From Chryseobacterium herbae (GTDB taxonomy: Bacteria > Bacteroidota > Bacteroidia > Flavobacteriales > Weeksellaceae), in NCBI RefSeq assembly GCF_025154075.1, contig NZ_JAOAMU010000002.1, positions 752,775 through 816,774 on the forward strand: 64,000 nucleotides of DNA. Reading direction: 5' to 3'. The position numbers and the translations under genes are program-made. Below the pieces are notes generated by a model. The model was not told the DNA's origin, did no database searches, and worked only from the letters and a program-made list of their open reading frames with translations. This document shows positions 15,571 to 25,122 of the stretch, in pieces (position 1 is the first letter of the stretch; the number at the start of each line of letters is the position of its first letter).

Positions 15571-18075
15571 ATGTTCAAAAAAGTAATCATTGTATTTATC
15601 CTTGGCTTTTACGCGGTTTTTTGTTCGGCTCAACAGATTCGGCCCTCCAAATCATCTGAAATTTACCGCGAAATCAAAACCCTTAAACATATTCCTAAAG
15701 TTTTATACTTGGCTGCTCATCCCGATGATGAAAATACGGGATTACTCTCCTGGTTAATCAACGACCAAAATGTAGAAACGGGTTATTTGTCTTTAACCAG
15801 AGGCGATGGGGGTCAGAATTTATTAGGCACAGAGCAAGGTGCTGCATTGGGTTTAATCAGAACGCATGAGCTTTTAGAGGCAAGAAAGTTAGACGGCGCC
15901 CAACAGTTTTTTACCCGGGCGATTGATTTCGGGTTCTCTAAAAATACCACCGACACCTTTAAACAATGGGATGAAAATAGCATTATAGCGGATGTTGTTT
16001 GGGTAATCCGTCAATTCCGTCCCGATGTTATCATTTGTCGTTTTCCTCCTACTGCTGCGGCAGGCCACGGACAGCATGCGGCTTCGGCTGTGGTTGCAGA
16101 AAAAGCTTTTAAGCTGGCAGACGATAAAACGGCTTTCCCGGATCAACTAAAATATGTTAATGTATGGCAACCCAAACGCGTATTGTGGAATACTTTCCGT
16201 TTTGGTGGGGTCAATACGACCGCTGAAAATCAACTAAAAGTTACCGTTGGGCAATATGATGCGCAACTGGGAATGGGCTATGGTGAATTGGCTGGATTAA
16301 GTAGAAGTTTACATAAAAGTCAGGGGGCGGGAACACAGTCCGTAGCCGGGATCAGAACTGAATATTTTGCCCATGTTGTTGGCGAACCAGCAAAAGCAAC
16401 ACTTTTTGACGGAGTAGCTAAAACCTGGACTGCAAAAGGAAATGCTGATATTGACCAATCGTTAGATAAAATTATTTCCGCTTTCAATTTCAATAATCCT
16501 GACCTCAGCTTACCTGCTTTGCTTGCTTTGCGAAAAAAGGTCATGGCACTGCAAGATGCAGACCTGAAAAAGGATAAAATCAAATCCCTTGACAATATCA
16601 TTTTAAGCTGTGCCGGGTTTATGGGCGAGGCAGTTACCAATCAGGCTGAAGCTGTTGCCGGGGATCATTATAATTTCAGATTAAATTTGATTTCAAGAGC
16701 TTCAGATCCTGTTGTTGTAGAAAATATAAAATGGTTAAGCAAGTTGGAAAGTTTCAACAGAAAACTATCAAAAGATTCTTTAATTACCATTCAGCATGAC
16801 ATTCAGATTCCTGCAGATGCAGCACTCACAGAGCCTTACTGGTTGGCAAAATCTCCCACGAACGCAGCAACTTTCTCTGTTCCAAATGATACTTTAATCG
16901 GTTTGCCTGAGGCAGAATCACCATTGAATGTTTTGCTTGGTTTAAGAATTGGTTCAGAAAAGTTTCAGGTTAAACTTCCTTTATCTTTCAAGAAATTAGA
17001 CCCGGTGCGTGGTGATGTGGTTGAAGCCTTGCGTATCGTTCCTGCATTGGAACTGAAATTTACACAACCGCTTTATGTGGTCAAAGAAAATGAAGATTTA
17101 CATTTGAGTTTAAATGTTAAGGTCAATTCCAGTAAAAAGTTCAATAATGGTAAAATAAACCTGATGTACAACGGAGAACGATTAGGCGGTGCTGATGTAA
17201 GTTTGCTCAATGGAAAAGATACGACCATCGATTACGTTATTCCAAAAATGAAGCTTGCCTCAATACATTCATCTCGCTTACAATTGGATGCCGATTTTGT
17301 TGCAGATGGAGTCACTTATAATAAAAAACAACTATTAATTCAGTACCCGCATTTACCCTCCTTACAATATTTTACGCCTGCAACGGTAACCGTAATGAAA
17401 GGCGATATTCAGGCGAAGGTTAAAAAAGTGGGTTATATAGAAGGAGCGGGGGATTTCATTCCTGAGTTCCTACGCATGGCAGGTATTCAGGTAGATGTCC
17501 TGAAAGACGAAGATTTTTATGGCAAATTAGATGAAATCGGCGGAAACGGTAGTCAAAACAAGCTGTCGCAATATGATGCCATCGTATTGGGTATTCGTGT
17601 CAATAATACAGAGAAAAAGTTGGGTCGCTGGATGCCTTTTTTATGGTCATATGTAAAAGCCGGAGGTAATTTGGTGATGCAGTATAACACCAACCAGGAT
17701 ACAACCGTTGACCAATTGGGGATGTACAATTTTAGTATTGCCAATAAGCGGGTTACCGAAGAAAATGCTGCGGTTACGTTTTTAAGTCCCAATCATAAAT
17801 TACTGAACTTTCCAAACAAAATTACTGCGGATGATTTTAAAGGGTGGGTACAGGAACGTGGTGCTTATTTCCCTGCTCAATGGGATGCAGCATATGAACC
17901 ACTTTTTGAAATGCATGATACCGATGAAGAACCTTTGCAAGGATCAACTTTATATGCCAGGTACGGAAAGGGGAATTTTATTTATACACCATTGGCATTT
18001 TTCAGACAGCTGCCTGCGGGAAATGTTGGGGCAGCACGATTATTTTTAAACTTTTTATCTGCACAGAAAAACTAA
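15571..18075 (+). CDS. Secreted PIG-L family deacetylase
   Basis: 834 aa with a signal peptide (cleaved near S-A-Q, 19-21). The N-terminal ~270 residues are a PIG-L/LmbE zinc deacetylase domain: A-H-P-D-D-E at 49-54 and H-G-Q-H at 166-169 give the metal ligands and catalytic Asp. The remaining ~560 residues include beta-rich segments and a late alpha/beta part resembling the ThuA/glutamine-amidotransferase-like tail seen in long PIG-L proteins. Family members remove N-acetyl groups from sugars. The following membrane peptide and symporter overlap it by one and four bases, so a pathway of periplasmic deacetylation followed by uptake is a reasonable inference. Confidence 0.88.
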   Translation: MFKKVIIVFILGFYAVFCSAQQIRPSKSSEIYREIKTLKHIPKVLYLAAHPDDENTGLLSWLINDQNVETGYLSLTRGDGGQNLLGTEQGAALGLIRTHELLEARKLDGAQQFFTRAIDFGFSKNTTDTFKQWDENSIIADVVWVIRQFRPDVIICRFPPTAAAGHGQHAASAVVAEKAFKLADDKTAFPDQLKYVNVWQPKRVLWNTFRFGGVNTTAENQLKVTVGQYDAQLGMGYGELAGLSRSLHKSQGAGTQSVAGIRTEYFAHVVGEPAKATLFDGVAKTWTAKGNADIDQSLDKIISAFNFNNPDLSLPALLALRKKVMALQDADLKKDKIKSLDNIILSCAGFMGEAVTNQAEAVAGDHYNFRLNLISRASDPVVVENIKWLSKLESFNRKLSKDSLITIQHDIQIPADAALTEPYWLAKSPTNAATFSVPNDTLIGLPEAESPLNVLLGLRIGSEKFQVKLPLSFKKLDPVRGDVVEALRIVPALELKFTQPLYVVKENEDLHLSLNVKVNSSKKFNNGKINLMYNGERLGGADVSLLNGKDTTIDYVIPKMKLASIHSSRLQLDADFVADGVTYNKKQLLIQYPHLPSLQYFTPATVTVMKGDIQAKVKKVGYIEGAGDFIPEFLRMAGIQVDVLKDEDFYGKLDEIGGNGSQNKLSQYDAIVLGIRVNNTEKKLGRWMPFLWSYVKAGGNLVMQYNTNQDTTVDQLGMYNFSIANKRVTEENAAVTFLSPNHKLLNFPNKITADDFKGWVQERGAYFPAQWDAAYEPLFEMHDTDEEPLQGSTLYARYGKGNFIYTPLAFFRQLPAGNVGAARLFLNFLSAQKN

Positions 18076-18179
18076 TGAATAAACCACTTAAAAATTGGAA
18101 TACCTGGTACATACTATTGGCAGTTGCATTAGTATTGCAGATCGCATTTTATTATTTGTTTACTAAATTCTGGGCATGA
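18075..18179 (+). CDS. 34-aa single-TM peptide, coupled to the symporter
   Basis: The ATG shares its A with the TAA of the deacetylase gene, and the TGA overlaps the symporter ATG (ATGA). It encodes a 34-residue peptide: a polar N terminus (M-N-K-P-L-K-N-W-N-T-W), one hydrophobic helix of ~20 residues, and the end T-K-F-W-A. Double stop/start overlap implies translational coupling. Small single-helix partners of solute:sodium symporters are known in other bacteria, so an accessory subunit is plausible. No homolog search was possible. Confidence 0.7.
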   Translation: MNKPLKNWNTWYILLAVALVLQIAFYYLFTKFWA

Positions 18180-19867
18180 GTACTATAGATTGGACCGTTC
18201 TTATTTTTACACTTGTTGCAGTGGTTGTTTACGGCGTATTGATTGGTCGTGGCCAAAAAAGCAACGAATCCTACCTGAAAGCAGATAATAAAATGCCCTG
18301 GTACATTGTGTTGATAGGGATTATGGCTACGCAGGCAAGTGCCATTACTTTTCTTTCAGCACCGGGTCAGGCTTATACAGACGGGATGCGTTTCGTTCAG
18401 TATTACTTTGGTTTGCCTTTGGCGATGATTGTGATCTGTATCACTTTCATTCCTATTTTTCAGCGTTTAAATGTTTACACCGCTTATGAGTATTTAGAAA
18501 ACCGTTTTGATAAAAAAACAAGGGTACTCACTTCACTGCTTTTTCTATTTTCCAGAGGCTTATCAACAGGAATCAGCATTTACGCTCCGAGTATCATCTT
18601 ATCAAGTGTTTTAAACTGGAATATTTATTTAACCAATGTTTTAACAGGTGGCATTCTGTTGATTTATACCTATGTTGGCGGAGCAAAAGCGATCGCTCAC
18701 ACCCAAAAATTACAGTTTCTCATTATTCTGGGAACCATGGCTTTTGCAGGTTATTTGCTTATTCAAAATATGCCGAACGGAATTGGTTTTAAGGATGCGC
18801 TTTATCTGGCGGGGAAATCCGGAAAGCTCAATGTCATCACCACAGAATTCGATTGGAAAGATAAATACAATATTTGGAGTGGATTGATTGGTGGTTTTTT
18901 TCTGGCCCTTTCTTACTTCGGTACTGACCAGAGTCAGGTCGGAAGGTATATTACGGCGAAAGATGATACCAATGCAAAAATGGGCTTGCTGTTGAACGGA
19001 TTGGTTAAAATTCCGATGCAGTTTTCTATTCTGCTGATTGGTGCTTTACTTTTCGCATTCTTTTCTCTCAAACCGGCTCCGATTTATTTTAACGAACGGT
19101 CTTATCAACATTTAAAGGAAACACAACCTGAACAGGCTGCGGTTTTTGAAAAAGAACATCAGGATTTACAAATAAAATTTAATGCAGAATCGAAAGAAAT
19201 TCTAAAGTTGAAAGAAACTCATTCTCCCCAACTCAAAAAAACAATTCAGGATTTTAAAAATACACAAACTCAGGTAAAAGATCTTCACGGCAGGGTAGAA
19301 GAAGCGATCAATCATTCAAACTATAATGCGGAGAAAACAGATACCAATTACATTTTCCTGTATTTCGTAAAAAATACCTTGCCTGTAGGAATGATCGGTT
19401 TACTGTTTGCCGTTATTTTTCTGGCCAGCTGGGGTTCAATTTCCGCAGCGCTGAATTCCCTTGCCGCTTGCTCATTAAAAGATGTTCATTTGATATTTAA
19501 AAAAGAAATTCCTGATGATGCCACCGAATTGAAATACAGTCGCCTGCATACGTTGGCCTGGGGGATTTTCTCAATCGGCGTAGCCATGTTTGCAACTCAG
19601 ATGGGTTCTCTGATTGAAGCGGTGAATGTATTAGGTTCTCTCTTCTACGGCCCGATATTGGGGATTTTTCTGGTCGCCTTTTATTATAAAAAAATCACCG
19701 GTTCAAATGTATTTATTTCTGCAATTTTATCAGAAATTACGGTTATTGCCGTTTATAAGTTTGATATCGTTTCTTTCCTTTGGCTCAATGTCATTGGGGC
19801 AGCGGCAGTCATTATATTTTCTGCAATTGGTTTACTGTTTTATAAGCCGAAAGCCGTAAATTCGTAA
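18176..19867 (+). CDS. Sodium:solute symporter (SSS family)
   Basis: 563 aa with 13-14 hydrophobic helices. Family features include [15 protein letters not shown] in helix 2, A-Y-E-Y-L-E-x-R-F and [13 protein letters not shown] charged insert of about 90 residues between helices (approx. 300-395) is likely a helical cytoplasmic or periplasmic loop. Transports a solute with Na+ across the inner membrane; the substrate is probably the product of the upstream secreted deacetylase (inference from the operon). Confidence 0.9.
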   Translation: MSTIDWTVLIFTLVAVVVYGVLIGRGQKSNESYLKADNKMPWYIVLIGIMATQASAITFLSAPGQAYTDGMRFVQYYFGLPLAMIVICITFIPIFQRLNVYTAYEYLENRFDKKTRVLTSLLFLFSRGLSTGISIYAPSIILSSVLNWNIYLTNVLTGGILLIYTYVGGAKAIAHTQKLQFLIILGTMAFAGYLLIQNMPNGIGFKDALYLAGKSGKLNVITTEFDWKDKYNIWSGLIGGFFLALSYFGTDQSQVGRYITAKDDTNAKMGLLLNGLVKIPMQFSILLIGALLFAFFSLKPAPIYFNERSYQHLKETQPEQAAVFEKEHQDLQIKFNAESKEILKLKETHSPQLKKTIQDFKNTQTQVKDLHGRVEEAINHSNYNAEKTDTNYIFLYFVKNTLPVGMIGLLFAVIFLASWGSISAALNSLAACSLKDVHLIFKKEIPDDATELKYSRLHTLAWGIFSIGVAMFATQMGSLIEAVNVLGSLFYGPILGIFLVAFYYKKITGSNVFISAILSEITVIAVYKFDIVSFLWLNVIGAAAVIIFSAIGLLFYKPKAVNS

Positions 19868-19886
19868 ACCAACAAACAAAAATATT

Positions 19887-20405
19887 ATGAAAACAATGAT
19901 CAAATCTGTTACCGTACTTTTTGCTGTAATGACAATGTCAGTAAATGCCTTTGCACAGGATACTAAAAAACCTGCCAGCCCTCCGGCTACTGCTACAGGG
20001 AAAATTAAAGATGCAACCATTACCATAGCCTATAGCAGTCCTTCTGTTAAAGGGCGTGCAATCTGGGGTGGTTTAGAAGCGTATAATAAAGTTTGGCGTG
20101 CGGGTGCCAATGAAGCAACAACTTTCGAAACGGATAAAAATATTACCGTTCAGGGTAAACCGCTACCTGCAGGTAAATATAGCTTTTTCCTGATCCCTAA
20201 AGAAAGCGGAACCTGGACTGCGATTTTTAACAAAGAGCCCAAACAATGGGGCGCTTATAAATACGAAGAATCTAAAGATGCTTTACGGGTTGATGTAAAA
20301 ACAAAAGCTTTACCAGCAACACAGGAAACTTTAGTGTATAAAGTTAACAGCAATGGATTCACAATGGATTGGGATAAAATCTCAGTTCCTGTAGAGATAA
20401 AATAA
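19887..20405 (+). CDS. DUF2911 secreted protein
   Basis: 172 aa with a signal peptide (A-F-A-Q, ~24). Carries the DUF2911 hallmarks: [13 protein letters not shown] and [12 protein letters not shown]. The family is periplasmic and uncharacterised. It follows the symporter by 19 bases and is probably the last gene of that operon, since a strong terminator follows. Confidence 0.9.
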   Translation: MKTMIKSVTVLFAVMTMSVNAFAQDTKKPASPPATATGKIKDATITIAYSSPSVKGRAIWGGLEAYNKVWRAGANEATTFETDKNITVQGKPLPAGKYSFFLIPKESGTWTAIFNKEPKQWGAYKYEESKDALRVDVKTKALPATQETLVYKVNSNGFTMDWDKISVPVEIK

Positions 20406-20425
20406 ATTTAAATATGAGAAATTAA

Positions 20426-20452
20426 AATCCCGTTAATGCGGGATTTTTTTTT
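20426..20452 (+). terminator. Rho-independent terminator
   Basis: AATCCCG / CGGGATT stem with a 6-base loop followed by about nine T. Ends the deacetylase-symporter-DUF2911 transcript. Confidence 0.88.
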
Positions 20453-20470
20453 GTTTAAAATTTGGTGACG

Positions 20471-20593
20471 ATATACTTTAATGTACCAATTTTAATTCCA
20501 GCATTTCTTTTAGGCAAAAACATGCGAAGGTTTAATAAAAAAGCACCGCAACACTAATTTCATAAGCATTAATTAGGGTACATTAAAGTATAT
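20471..20593. repeat. 123-bp element with perfect 17-bp terminal inverted repeats
   Basis: ATATACTTTAATGTACC at the left end is the exact reverse complement of the right end. The 89-base interior has no open frame. The form is that of a small nonautonomous (MITE-like) element or a long regulatory hairpin. The gap continues to 20826 without a gene. Confidence 0.6.
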
Positions 20594-20826
20594 TATTATC
20601 TAAAATTATTTCTGCAAGTAAAATATAACCCAAAAAGTAAGATCCAATTAGCTGAAATTTAGCTGAAAGCAGGGATTTTATGCAATTATGATTTTACAGA
20701 TCTTTGCTTCTGTCATTTCCAGGCACAAAAAACACAATGATGGAATCTTTCTATGTGTCGGAAATATAAAATTATGATAGAAGCTATTATTTATGGCTTT
20801 TGCATATGTCTGAACCATAAAAAAGC

Positions 20827-22359
20827 ATGAAAAAAATATTTACAGCAGCGGTTCTCGCTCTGATTATAAGTACTTACATAGCTGCGCAGGAAAAAACCTA
20901 TTTTGATGAAAACTGGGAGAAAACCACTCAAAGCAAAATGGAATTTTATCGGGAAACACAGCATAAGGGAAAACTCACATTAATCAAAGATTTTTATAAA
21001 AACGGAAAACTTCGTATGGAAGCCCTTGCTTCAGATACCACACCAGGCAGTGAGATCTATGAAGGTAAGGTGATCACATATAATCCTGAAGGAAAAATAT
21101 TAAGTACAGTAACATTTTCAGGTGGAAAGCAGTTAGGGCCCGCTCAGACATTTGATGAGAAAGGGCGGTTACTCAATGATCTGGTCTATAAAGCAGATGG
21201 TAGTTTTATTGGGAAAGCTTACGGCTATAAAGATCCGGAAATATCAATCTTCTATAACAACATTAGTAGTTATAAAAATAATGGTTCGTTCAAAACCATA
21301 ATTTATGATGAAGATATCAAGGGGATTCGGTCAGAGATTAACACTAATGATAAGGGAGAATACGAAATTAAATTTTATGGAGACAACGGAAAATACATTG
21401 GAAAAACATATACTAACAATGCTCTTGAAGGTGTGTCGGTAGAATATTATTATAATCCAATGAAAGTTTCTAAAATTAAGAAATATAGAAGAGACGGAAG
21501 AGATGGAATAGTGGAAGAAACTATAATCTATTCAAAAAACGGAGAGATATTGCAGGAAGAAAAGAAAAATAAAAAAGATGGCTATAAAACGACATATGAT
21601 GAAACAGGAAAAAAAATAGGAAATCTGACCTACGTTTACGATAAGGAATCTAATTCTTATAAGCCTCAGGACGGCGAAGATTACCAGTTCAATGCTAATA
21701 TTTCAGGGTTCTCAACAATTGAAATGTACAAAAATGGTCGGGTTGTCTCAGGCAAATATTTTGATGAAAATGGAAAATTATATTCCGAAAATGTACTGGA
21801 AGATGAAATGATACAGGAGATCAGGTATTATCATCCGGACGGAAAACTAAAAAGTACCCTAAACTATAAAGACGGCGTTCCTTATAAAGGTACTTTTTAT
21901 GATGAGGGCGTGGAGCAACAATATGATGATGGTATTTTACTTCTTTCAAAATCTTTCAGGGAGGGTGGAAAAATAAAATCTGATAAAAAACTTAACGCAA
22001 AGAAAGCGGGCTATGATTCAACAGTATATGATGAAAAAGGAACTGTTATTTACACCTATATCCAGACGTTGGAAGAAACTGACCGTTTAGATTTCACAAC
22101 GCAGATCTTACAGTATGTGAAAGGCAAACCAGGTAATAAGGCTGTTGTAAAAGATGGGGTGCTTCAGAGTGGGAAAATCAAGTATGAATCTGATTCCGGT
22201 TTAAGAGAACTTGAACGTACAGGAAAATGGATACTATTAAAGATTTATGATTCTGAAGGAAAACTTGTTCTGGATAATAAAATTAGTGCAGACATGCAAG
22301 AAGAGGAAAGTTTTCTTAACACCATCATTCAGGAAAATGATCTGCTGTATGAGTTTTAA
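20827..22359 (+). CDS. Secreted MORN_2/YwqK-like repeat protein
   Basis: 510 aa with a signal peptide (I-A-A-Q, ~21). Many copies of the 'Y-x-x-D/N-G-K-L/I-x-x-E/S' type repeat (for example F-Y-K-N-G-K-L-R, F-D-E-N-G-K-L-Y, Y-H-P-D-G-K-L-K), the variant called MORN_2, found in YwqK-type antitoxins and in many Bacteroidota envelope proteins. The export signal argues for a periplasmic or surface role rather than cytosolic immunity. Function unknown. Confidence 0.8.
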   Translation: MKKIFTAAVLALIISTYIAAQEKTYFDENWEKTTQSKMEFYRETQHKGKLTLIKDFYKNGKLRMEALASDTTPGSEIYEGKVITYNPEGKILSTVTFSGGKQLGPAQTFDEKGRLLNDLVYKADGSFIGKAYGYKDPEISIFYNNISSYKNNGSFKTIIYDEDIKGIRSEINTNDKGEYEIKFYGDNGKYIGKTYTNNALEGVSVEYYYNPMKVSKIKKYRRDGRDGIVEETIIYSKNGEILQEEKKNKKDGYKTTYDETGKKIGNLTYVYDKESNSYKPQDGEDYQFNANISGFSTIEMYKNGRVVSGKYFDENGKLYSENVLEDEMIQEIRYYHPDGKLKSTLNYKDGVPYKGTFYDEGVEQQYDDGILLLSKSFREGGKIKSDKKLNAKKAGYDSTVYDEKGTVIYTYIQTLEETDRLDFTTQILQYVKGKPGNKAVVKDGVLQSGKIKYESDSGLRELERTGKWILLKIYDSEGKLVLDNKISADMQEEESFLNTIIQENDLLYEF

Positions 22360-22424
22360 AACAGTAATTTATAATTTCAATGTATCCTTTTAATAGGAGC
22401 ATAACAGAACATAGTATATTCAAA

Positions 22425-23057
22425 ATGAAAAATATCAAAATACAATTAACTGGCCTTATGTTATTATCAGCTACAATCATCTTTGGACAGGTGGGTGTCC
22501 ATACAGCCAATCCACAGGGAGTATTTCATGTAGATGGAGGCAGAGACAATTCTTTTTCAGGGAATCCCACTATAACTCAACAGGCTAATGATTTTCTTGT
22601 ATCTTCCACTGGTGCAGTGGGAATTGGTACTACAACACCCAATAGTAATTTGCAGGTCAATGGATCATTATCTATGTCTATAGTAACGACAAATAGTGAC
22701 TATACTTTTACTGACAGAGATTACACAGTTATTTTTACAGGAATATCAAAAGATGCTGCAAGCCATGTGACTTTTACTATACCAGATCCTGTGACATGTA
22801 AGGGTCGTATTTATAAGATCAATTCTTTAAATGGAGGGGGGAATAGTCATGGAGAATATAATGCCGATTTTTCAGTATTTACAGATTATGGTTTAAGCTT
22901 AAGTCGTCCTGTTATTTATGCAAAGGATGATGATGGAGTAGTTTATTCTTCTACCATAGTTTATAGACTTGGAAATGATTTCAACGGCACTAAAGGCCCG
23001 GCAGACAGAATTACAATACAAAGCGATGGCATCAATTGGTACTGTATTGACTATTGA
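22425..23057 (+). CDS. Hypothetical secreted protein with G-I-G-T-T-T-P motif
   Basis: 210 aa from the ATG at 22425, chosen because it begins the signal peptide (M-K-N-I-K-I-Q-L, cleaved near F-G-Q); an ATG 45 bases upstream would add a polar extension. The mature part contains V-G-I-G-T-T-T-P-N-S-N-L-Q-V-N-G-S, a segment typical of phage-tail/adhesin-like proteins of Flavobacteriia. Function unknown. Confidence 0.75.
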   Translation: MKNIKIQLTGLMLLSATIIFGQVGVHTANPQGVFHVDGGRDNSFSGNPTITQQANDFLVSSTGAVGIGTTTPNSNLQVNGSLSMSIVTTNSDYTFTDRDYTVIFTGISKDAASHVTFTIPDPVTCKGRIYKINSLNGGGNSHGEYNADFSVFTDYGLSLSRPVIYAKDDDGVVYSSTIVYRLGNDFNGTKGPADRITIQSDGINWYCIDY

Positions 23058-23283
23058 TTAAAGGTATTTAATGTATTAAGATAACTAAAACTTCATGTTT
23101 CTTCTTTAGAATAAAAATACCATTGAAACTAAGAAATACACAGATGATAAGCTCTTGATTTTTGTCAAGCCGAAACCGCAAATTAAAACAGTTCTTTGTG
23201 CTTTTTACTGCCATCAAAAAATACAAAATATAATATTTTACAAATGGTGAAAAACTGTGTTAAAAGGCTTAGCCAAAGCCTGC

Positions 23284-23600
23284 ATGAACCTTTTTGGGTT
23301 GAAGATGATGAAAAATACACCGGACCTTCTGAGCGATCCTGGAAAAATTCCTTCAAAAAAATTAAAACCTCATTCTGAATTAATCTATTATCTGAGAGAA
23401 TAATAGAGCTTGGAGAACTTGAAGGATACACGGTATTAAGAAGTTATCTATTGGGATTAAAAGAAAAAGCTTTTGAAACCTGGGATGAAGGCGAAAAAAT
23501 GGGATGCTTAAAATCTCCCCTTGCCAAAGCCTCAGTGGAAGTTCAGGGAGAATTGGATCAGGAAGATCAAAAAAAAAATAATTATAAAATAGGGTACTGA
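23284..23600 (+). pseudogene. Frameshifted hypothetical gene
   Basis: Frame one from the ATG at 23284 (begins M-N-L-F-G-L-K-M-M-K-N-T-P-D-L-L) runs to a TAA at 23401. In another frame, directly overlapping, the protein-like text continues (I-I-E-L-G-E-L-E-G-Y-T-V-L-R) to a TGA at 23598-23600. Joined at about 23395-23402, they give a coherent ~105-aa acidic protein. One base lost or gained, or a sequencing error, explains it. Family not recognised. Confidence 0.55.
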
Positions 23601-23628
23601 ATAGGACGTTTTATTAAACCTTTATCAT

Positions 23629-24243
23629 ATGCATTTAAACAAAAGATACTTTTCATTACTATTGGTTGCAACTATTTTAAGCTGCAGCCCCAATGAAAAG
23701 ACAAGTCAGCAAAATAAGAAAATCACCGATACTGTTCATACCAATCGCATTATTATAAAAAACCGGAAGGATACTCTTTTAGAAAATAAGGAAGTGCCTT
23801 TTATTGATTATAAGGTAGTATTGGTTGCTTTTAATAAAGCTATAAAAACGGCCAAGTTCAGTAAAGAATTGAATTTTAATTACCAGGATAAGCTAGACGT
23901 GACTATTTTTGATTGGGAAAATCCAATTCTGATTGGTGATTTGAATGATGATCATTTGGATGATGCTATTGTGCCCTTTACTATAGAAGAACGACAGGGT
24001 GGTTGGAATGCATGCTATGCTATTTTTATCAATAATGGTGGTATTCTTGAATATAAATATTCATTTAATAGAGGGGGTGGTCTTGCGGAAAGGAGGATTG
24101 ATTTTAAAAGTATAAAAGACGGAATCATAAAGGGTATAGGAGAACCGGGATTCTATTCTGAAGAAGGAAATAGTACGCCGGTAAATTATATGTACCGACC
24201 TACAGACCTTTCAGAAGTCGCTACTGCTTCAGAAGCAAAATGA
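23629..24243 (+). CDS. Hypothetical lipoprotein
   Basis: 204 aa with lipobox I-L-S-C (Cys19). A central segment, G-D-L-N-D-D-x-x-D-D-A-I-V, resembles the calcium-binding loop of FG-GAP/VCBS-type repeats, as in lipoproteins that include a single such motif. Downstream in the same frame, coding-like sequence continues beyond the TGA, so the present stop may be secondary. Confidence 0.7.
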   Translation: MHLNKRYFSLLLVATILSCSPNEKTSQQNKKITDTVHTNRIIIKNRKDTLLENKEVPFIDYKVVLVAFNKAIKTAKFSKELNFNYQDKLDVTIFDWENPILIGDLNDDHLDDAIVPFTIEERQGGWNACYAIFINNGGILEYKYSFNRGGGLAERRIDFKSIKDGIIKGIGEPGFYSEEGNSTPVNYMYRPTDLSEVATASEAK

Positions 24244-24400
24244 AAAACGGATGAAAAAAATAAAATCTATCTGCCTTATTTTAACGAATCTATAAAAAGT
24301 AAATTTTAAGTCTGCCAATTATTTTGTTCAGAAAATAGAAAGCAGGCTGCAGGTTTCATTTTATATCAATCCTTTTGCAGGAAAAGAGAGTAGGGAATAA
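24244..24400 (+). pseudogene. Degraded coding remnant after the lipoprotein gene
   Basis: In frame with the lipoprotein gene and directly after its TGA, 21 codons (K-T-D-E-K-N-K-I-Y-L-P-Y-F-N) stay protein-like to a TAA. After a one-base shift, K-S-A-N-Y-F-V-Q-K-I-E-S-R-L-Q continues to a TAA at 24398-24400. This looks like the tail of a gene broken by a stop and a frameshift. Confidence 0.4.
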
Positions 24401-24426
24401 TTATTATTGATTTAACAAGAAGAAAC

Positions 24427-25119
24427 ATGAAATACAAAAAAACAGTTATTCTCACTAGTTTATTAGTCCTTATTGGTTTGTTCTTCGTCTTAAAAAAACA
24501 ATATAATCAGTATGTATGGCGCAAAACCATCGTTACTCCCGAACATAAGCTGAAGGTAGGAAGCATTATTTTTTCGAAAGAATTACGGGTAGATGGGGGA
24601 AGCCAATGGTACAAAATGAATTATTCCTTATTCAAAGTTATTCGGATAAAGGGAGACTTTGTGAGGATTGCTCCGATAGATAAATTGTACACCAGCAGGG
24701 ACTTATCGGCAGATAATGATTTGCCGCCCGCTGCAGAATACGAATACATGAAAAATAATATAGGACGTACCATTGTAACCGGAATATTGAGAGAAGACCT
24801 GTACGCCAATGGAGCACCTCCATTTATTTTAACCGCAGATTTAAAAAAGAAATACCCAAGCTTATTTAAGTCAAGATATTACTATGAAGAATTATCTGAA
24901 AAGGATAAGAATACCTCAATTCCTAAAAATAAGATTACTGATATTGAAAACTGGTTGGGACTTACCTATTCGGTAAAACAGATTGTAGAACATGGGGTAC
25001 TTGTTCCCTATACCTTAACCGATAATTTTGAGAATTATAGTTTACTTCCTTATTTAGCTGATGGTTATGACATAAAGATTGATCTAATCATCAACTCGAG
25101 AAACCCAACTAATCATTAA
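24427..25119 (+). CDS. Hypothetical membrane-anchored protein
   Basis: 230 aa with one N-terminal helix (about 7-23) flanked by Lys residues, so probably an inner-membrane anchor with a periplasmic domain. The rest is mixed alpha/beta. Unrecognised. It precedes the WG/Sel1 gene by three bases, so they are co-transcribed and possibly functionally linked. Confidence 0.7.
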   Translation: MKYKKTVILTSLLVLIGLFFVLKKQYNQYVWRKTIVTPEHKLKVGSIIFSKELRVDGGSQWYKMNYSLFKVIRIKGDFVRIAPIDKLYTSRDLSADNDLPPAAEYEYMKNNIGRTIVTGILREDLYANGAPPFILTADLKKKYPSLFKSRYYYEELSEKDKNTSIPKNKITDIENWLGLTYSVKQIVEHGVLVPYTLTDNFENYSLLPYLADGYDIKIDLIINSRNPTNH

Positions 25120-25122
25120 AAT

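Noticed and set aside
20827..22359. YwqK-type antitoxin
   Set aside because: The repeats are of this type, but a clear signal peptide places the protein outside the cytoplasm and no toxin gene is next to it.
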